Of a stretch of DNA of 5,685 nucleotides, positions 5,232 through 5,685 are shown in pieces (the first letter of the stretch is position 1; each line of letters opens with the position of its first letter). Location of the stretch: the NCBI GenBank assembly GCA_029945495.1, contig JAQSCR010000021.1, positions 1 through 5,685 of the forward strand. The letters run 5' to 3'. A program made the position numbers and the translations under genes. The notes beneath the pieces are model-generated. The model was not told where the DNA came from, ran no database searches, and worked only from the letters and a program-made list of their open reading frames with translations. This DNA is from Pseudolabrys sp. (lineage in GTDB: Bacteria > Pseudomonadota > Alphaproteobacteria > Rhizobiales > Xanthobacteraceae).

Positions 5232-5685
5232 TCAATAATCTCGCTGCAGGCCGGCCGCGGTCTGGCCTGCCAGGCGGCCGAGCACCGTCGCGGTCAACAG
5301 GCCGTTTCCCGACAAATAGCCGGACGCGGTTGCGCCCGAGACACCGACGGCAGCGCCGCCGGCGGCCAGTAGATTGGGAAAGATGCCGCCGTTGTCGCGT
5401 TTGACACGACAGGCGCTGTCGATAGCGAGCCCGCCCTGGGTGTGAAACAGCGCGCCGGTCACTTTGACCGCGTGATAGGGGGCTGAGAAAAGCTGCGCGG
5501 CGGCGAATTGCCGGCCGAAATTGTCGCGGCCGTCGCGCGCCTTGAGCGCCTCAACCTCGCTGCAGGCGGCGGCAAACGGCGCGGCTGGCACATGCATCGC
5601 CGTGGCGAGCGCTTGCATGCTGTCCGCGCTCACAATCGCGCCCGTCCGCTCGGCGGCGCGATAGTCCTCGAACTGGCGCGCGATG
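5232..5685 (-). CDS. FAD-binding dehydrogenase, fumarate reductase/succinate dehydrogenase flavoprotein class (C-terminal part only)
   Basis: The last 150 residues of a second FAD_binding_2-class flavoprotein are present; the frame stays open to the right edge, so the N-terminus and Rossmann fold lie outside the window. A GTG at 5633 is internal, because the conserved-looking frame continues upstream of it. The visible part has VTGALFHTQGGLAID, whose histidine (visible residue 81) matches the substrate-binding His of fumarate-reductase-type enzymes. It also has the LLAAGGAAVGVSGATASGYLSG flavin-binding segment and the terminal GNGLLTATVLGRLAG with an arginine (visible residue 137). It therefore differs from the adjacent TcuA-like protein, which lacks this histidine. 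The family reduces or oxidises small unsaturated/saturated acids, or 3-ketosteroids in some branches; the substrate cannot be named from this fragment. It lies 131 bp upstream of tcuA in the same orientation and may share its pathway. Confidence 0.85.
   Translation of the reverse strand, partial: IARQFEDYRAAERTGAIVSADSMQALATAMHVPAAPFAAACSEVEALKARDGRDNFGRQFAAAQLFSAPYHAVKVTGALFHTQGGLAIDSACRVKRDNGGIFPNLLAAGGAAVGVSGATASGYLSGNGLLTATVLGRLAGQTAAGLQRDY

Noticed and set aside
1..5685. CRISPR array, tRNA or rRNA genes, insertion sequence, prophage or defence system
   Set aside because: No regularly spaced repeats, tRNA-like cloverleaf, rRNA-like stretch, transposase or defence domain was seen; the window is almost fully occupied by metabolic genes.

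Overview
The window comes from a GC-rich genome with codon use and protein families typical of Alphaproteobacteria. The best guess is the order Hyphomicrobiales (the Bradyrhizobium/Rhodopseudomonas neighbourhood). The strongest local hint is a 49-bp mosaic palindrome at 500-548, of a type I remember as abundant in that group. This placement is from memory and was not tested by a search.

Layout: positions 1-77 hold a perfect 10-bp hairpin and the ribosome binding site of a plus-strand RidA-family gene (78-488). The palindromic repeat follows and separates this gene from a block of minus-strand genes transcribed towards it. In transcription order (right to left) that block is: the C-terminal 150 residues of an FAD-binding dehydrogenase (5232 to beyond the right edge); a 131-bp gap with a perfect 12-bp palindrome; a TcuA-like flavoprotein (3706-5100); a TcuB-like membrane iron-sulfur protein (2613-3719, overlapping tcuA by 14 bp); an 88-bp gap; then a tight atzG-atzE-atzH cluster (2342-2524, 953-2338, 548-934).

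How they may work together: TcuA and TcuB form a dehydrogenase plus a membrane electron-transfer partner, best known for oxidising tricarballylate to cis-aconitate. AtzG and AtzE form a GatCA-like amidase pair, and AtzH is an NTF2-fold decarboxylating amidohydrolase. In Pseudomonas sp. ADP these Atz proteins process 1-carboxybiuret in cyanuric acid breakdown, but neither atzD (cyanuric acid hydrolase) nor atzF (allophanate hydrolase) is visible here. The window therefore looks like one of the non-triazine atzGEH clusters, here joined to carboxylate-oxidising flavoproteins and near a RidA-family protein. A plausible reading is catabolism of an amide- or ureido-bearing carboxylic acid. The substrate cannot be read from the sequence, and the two gaps mean a single transcript is not proven.
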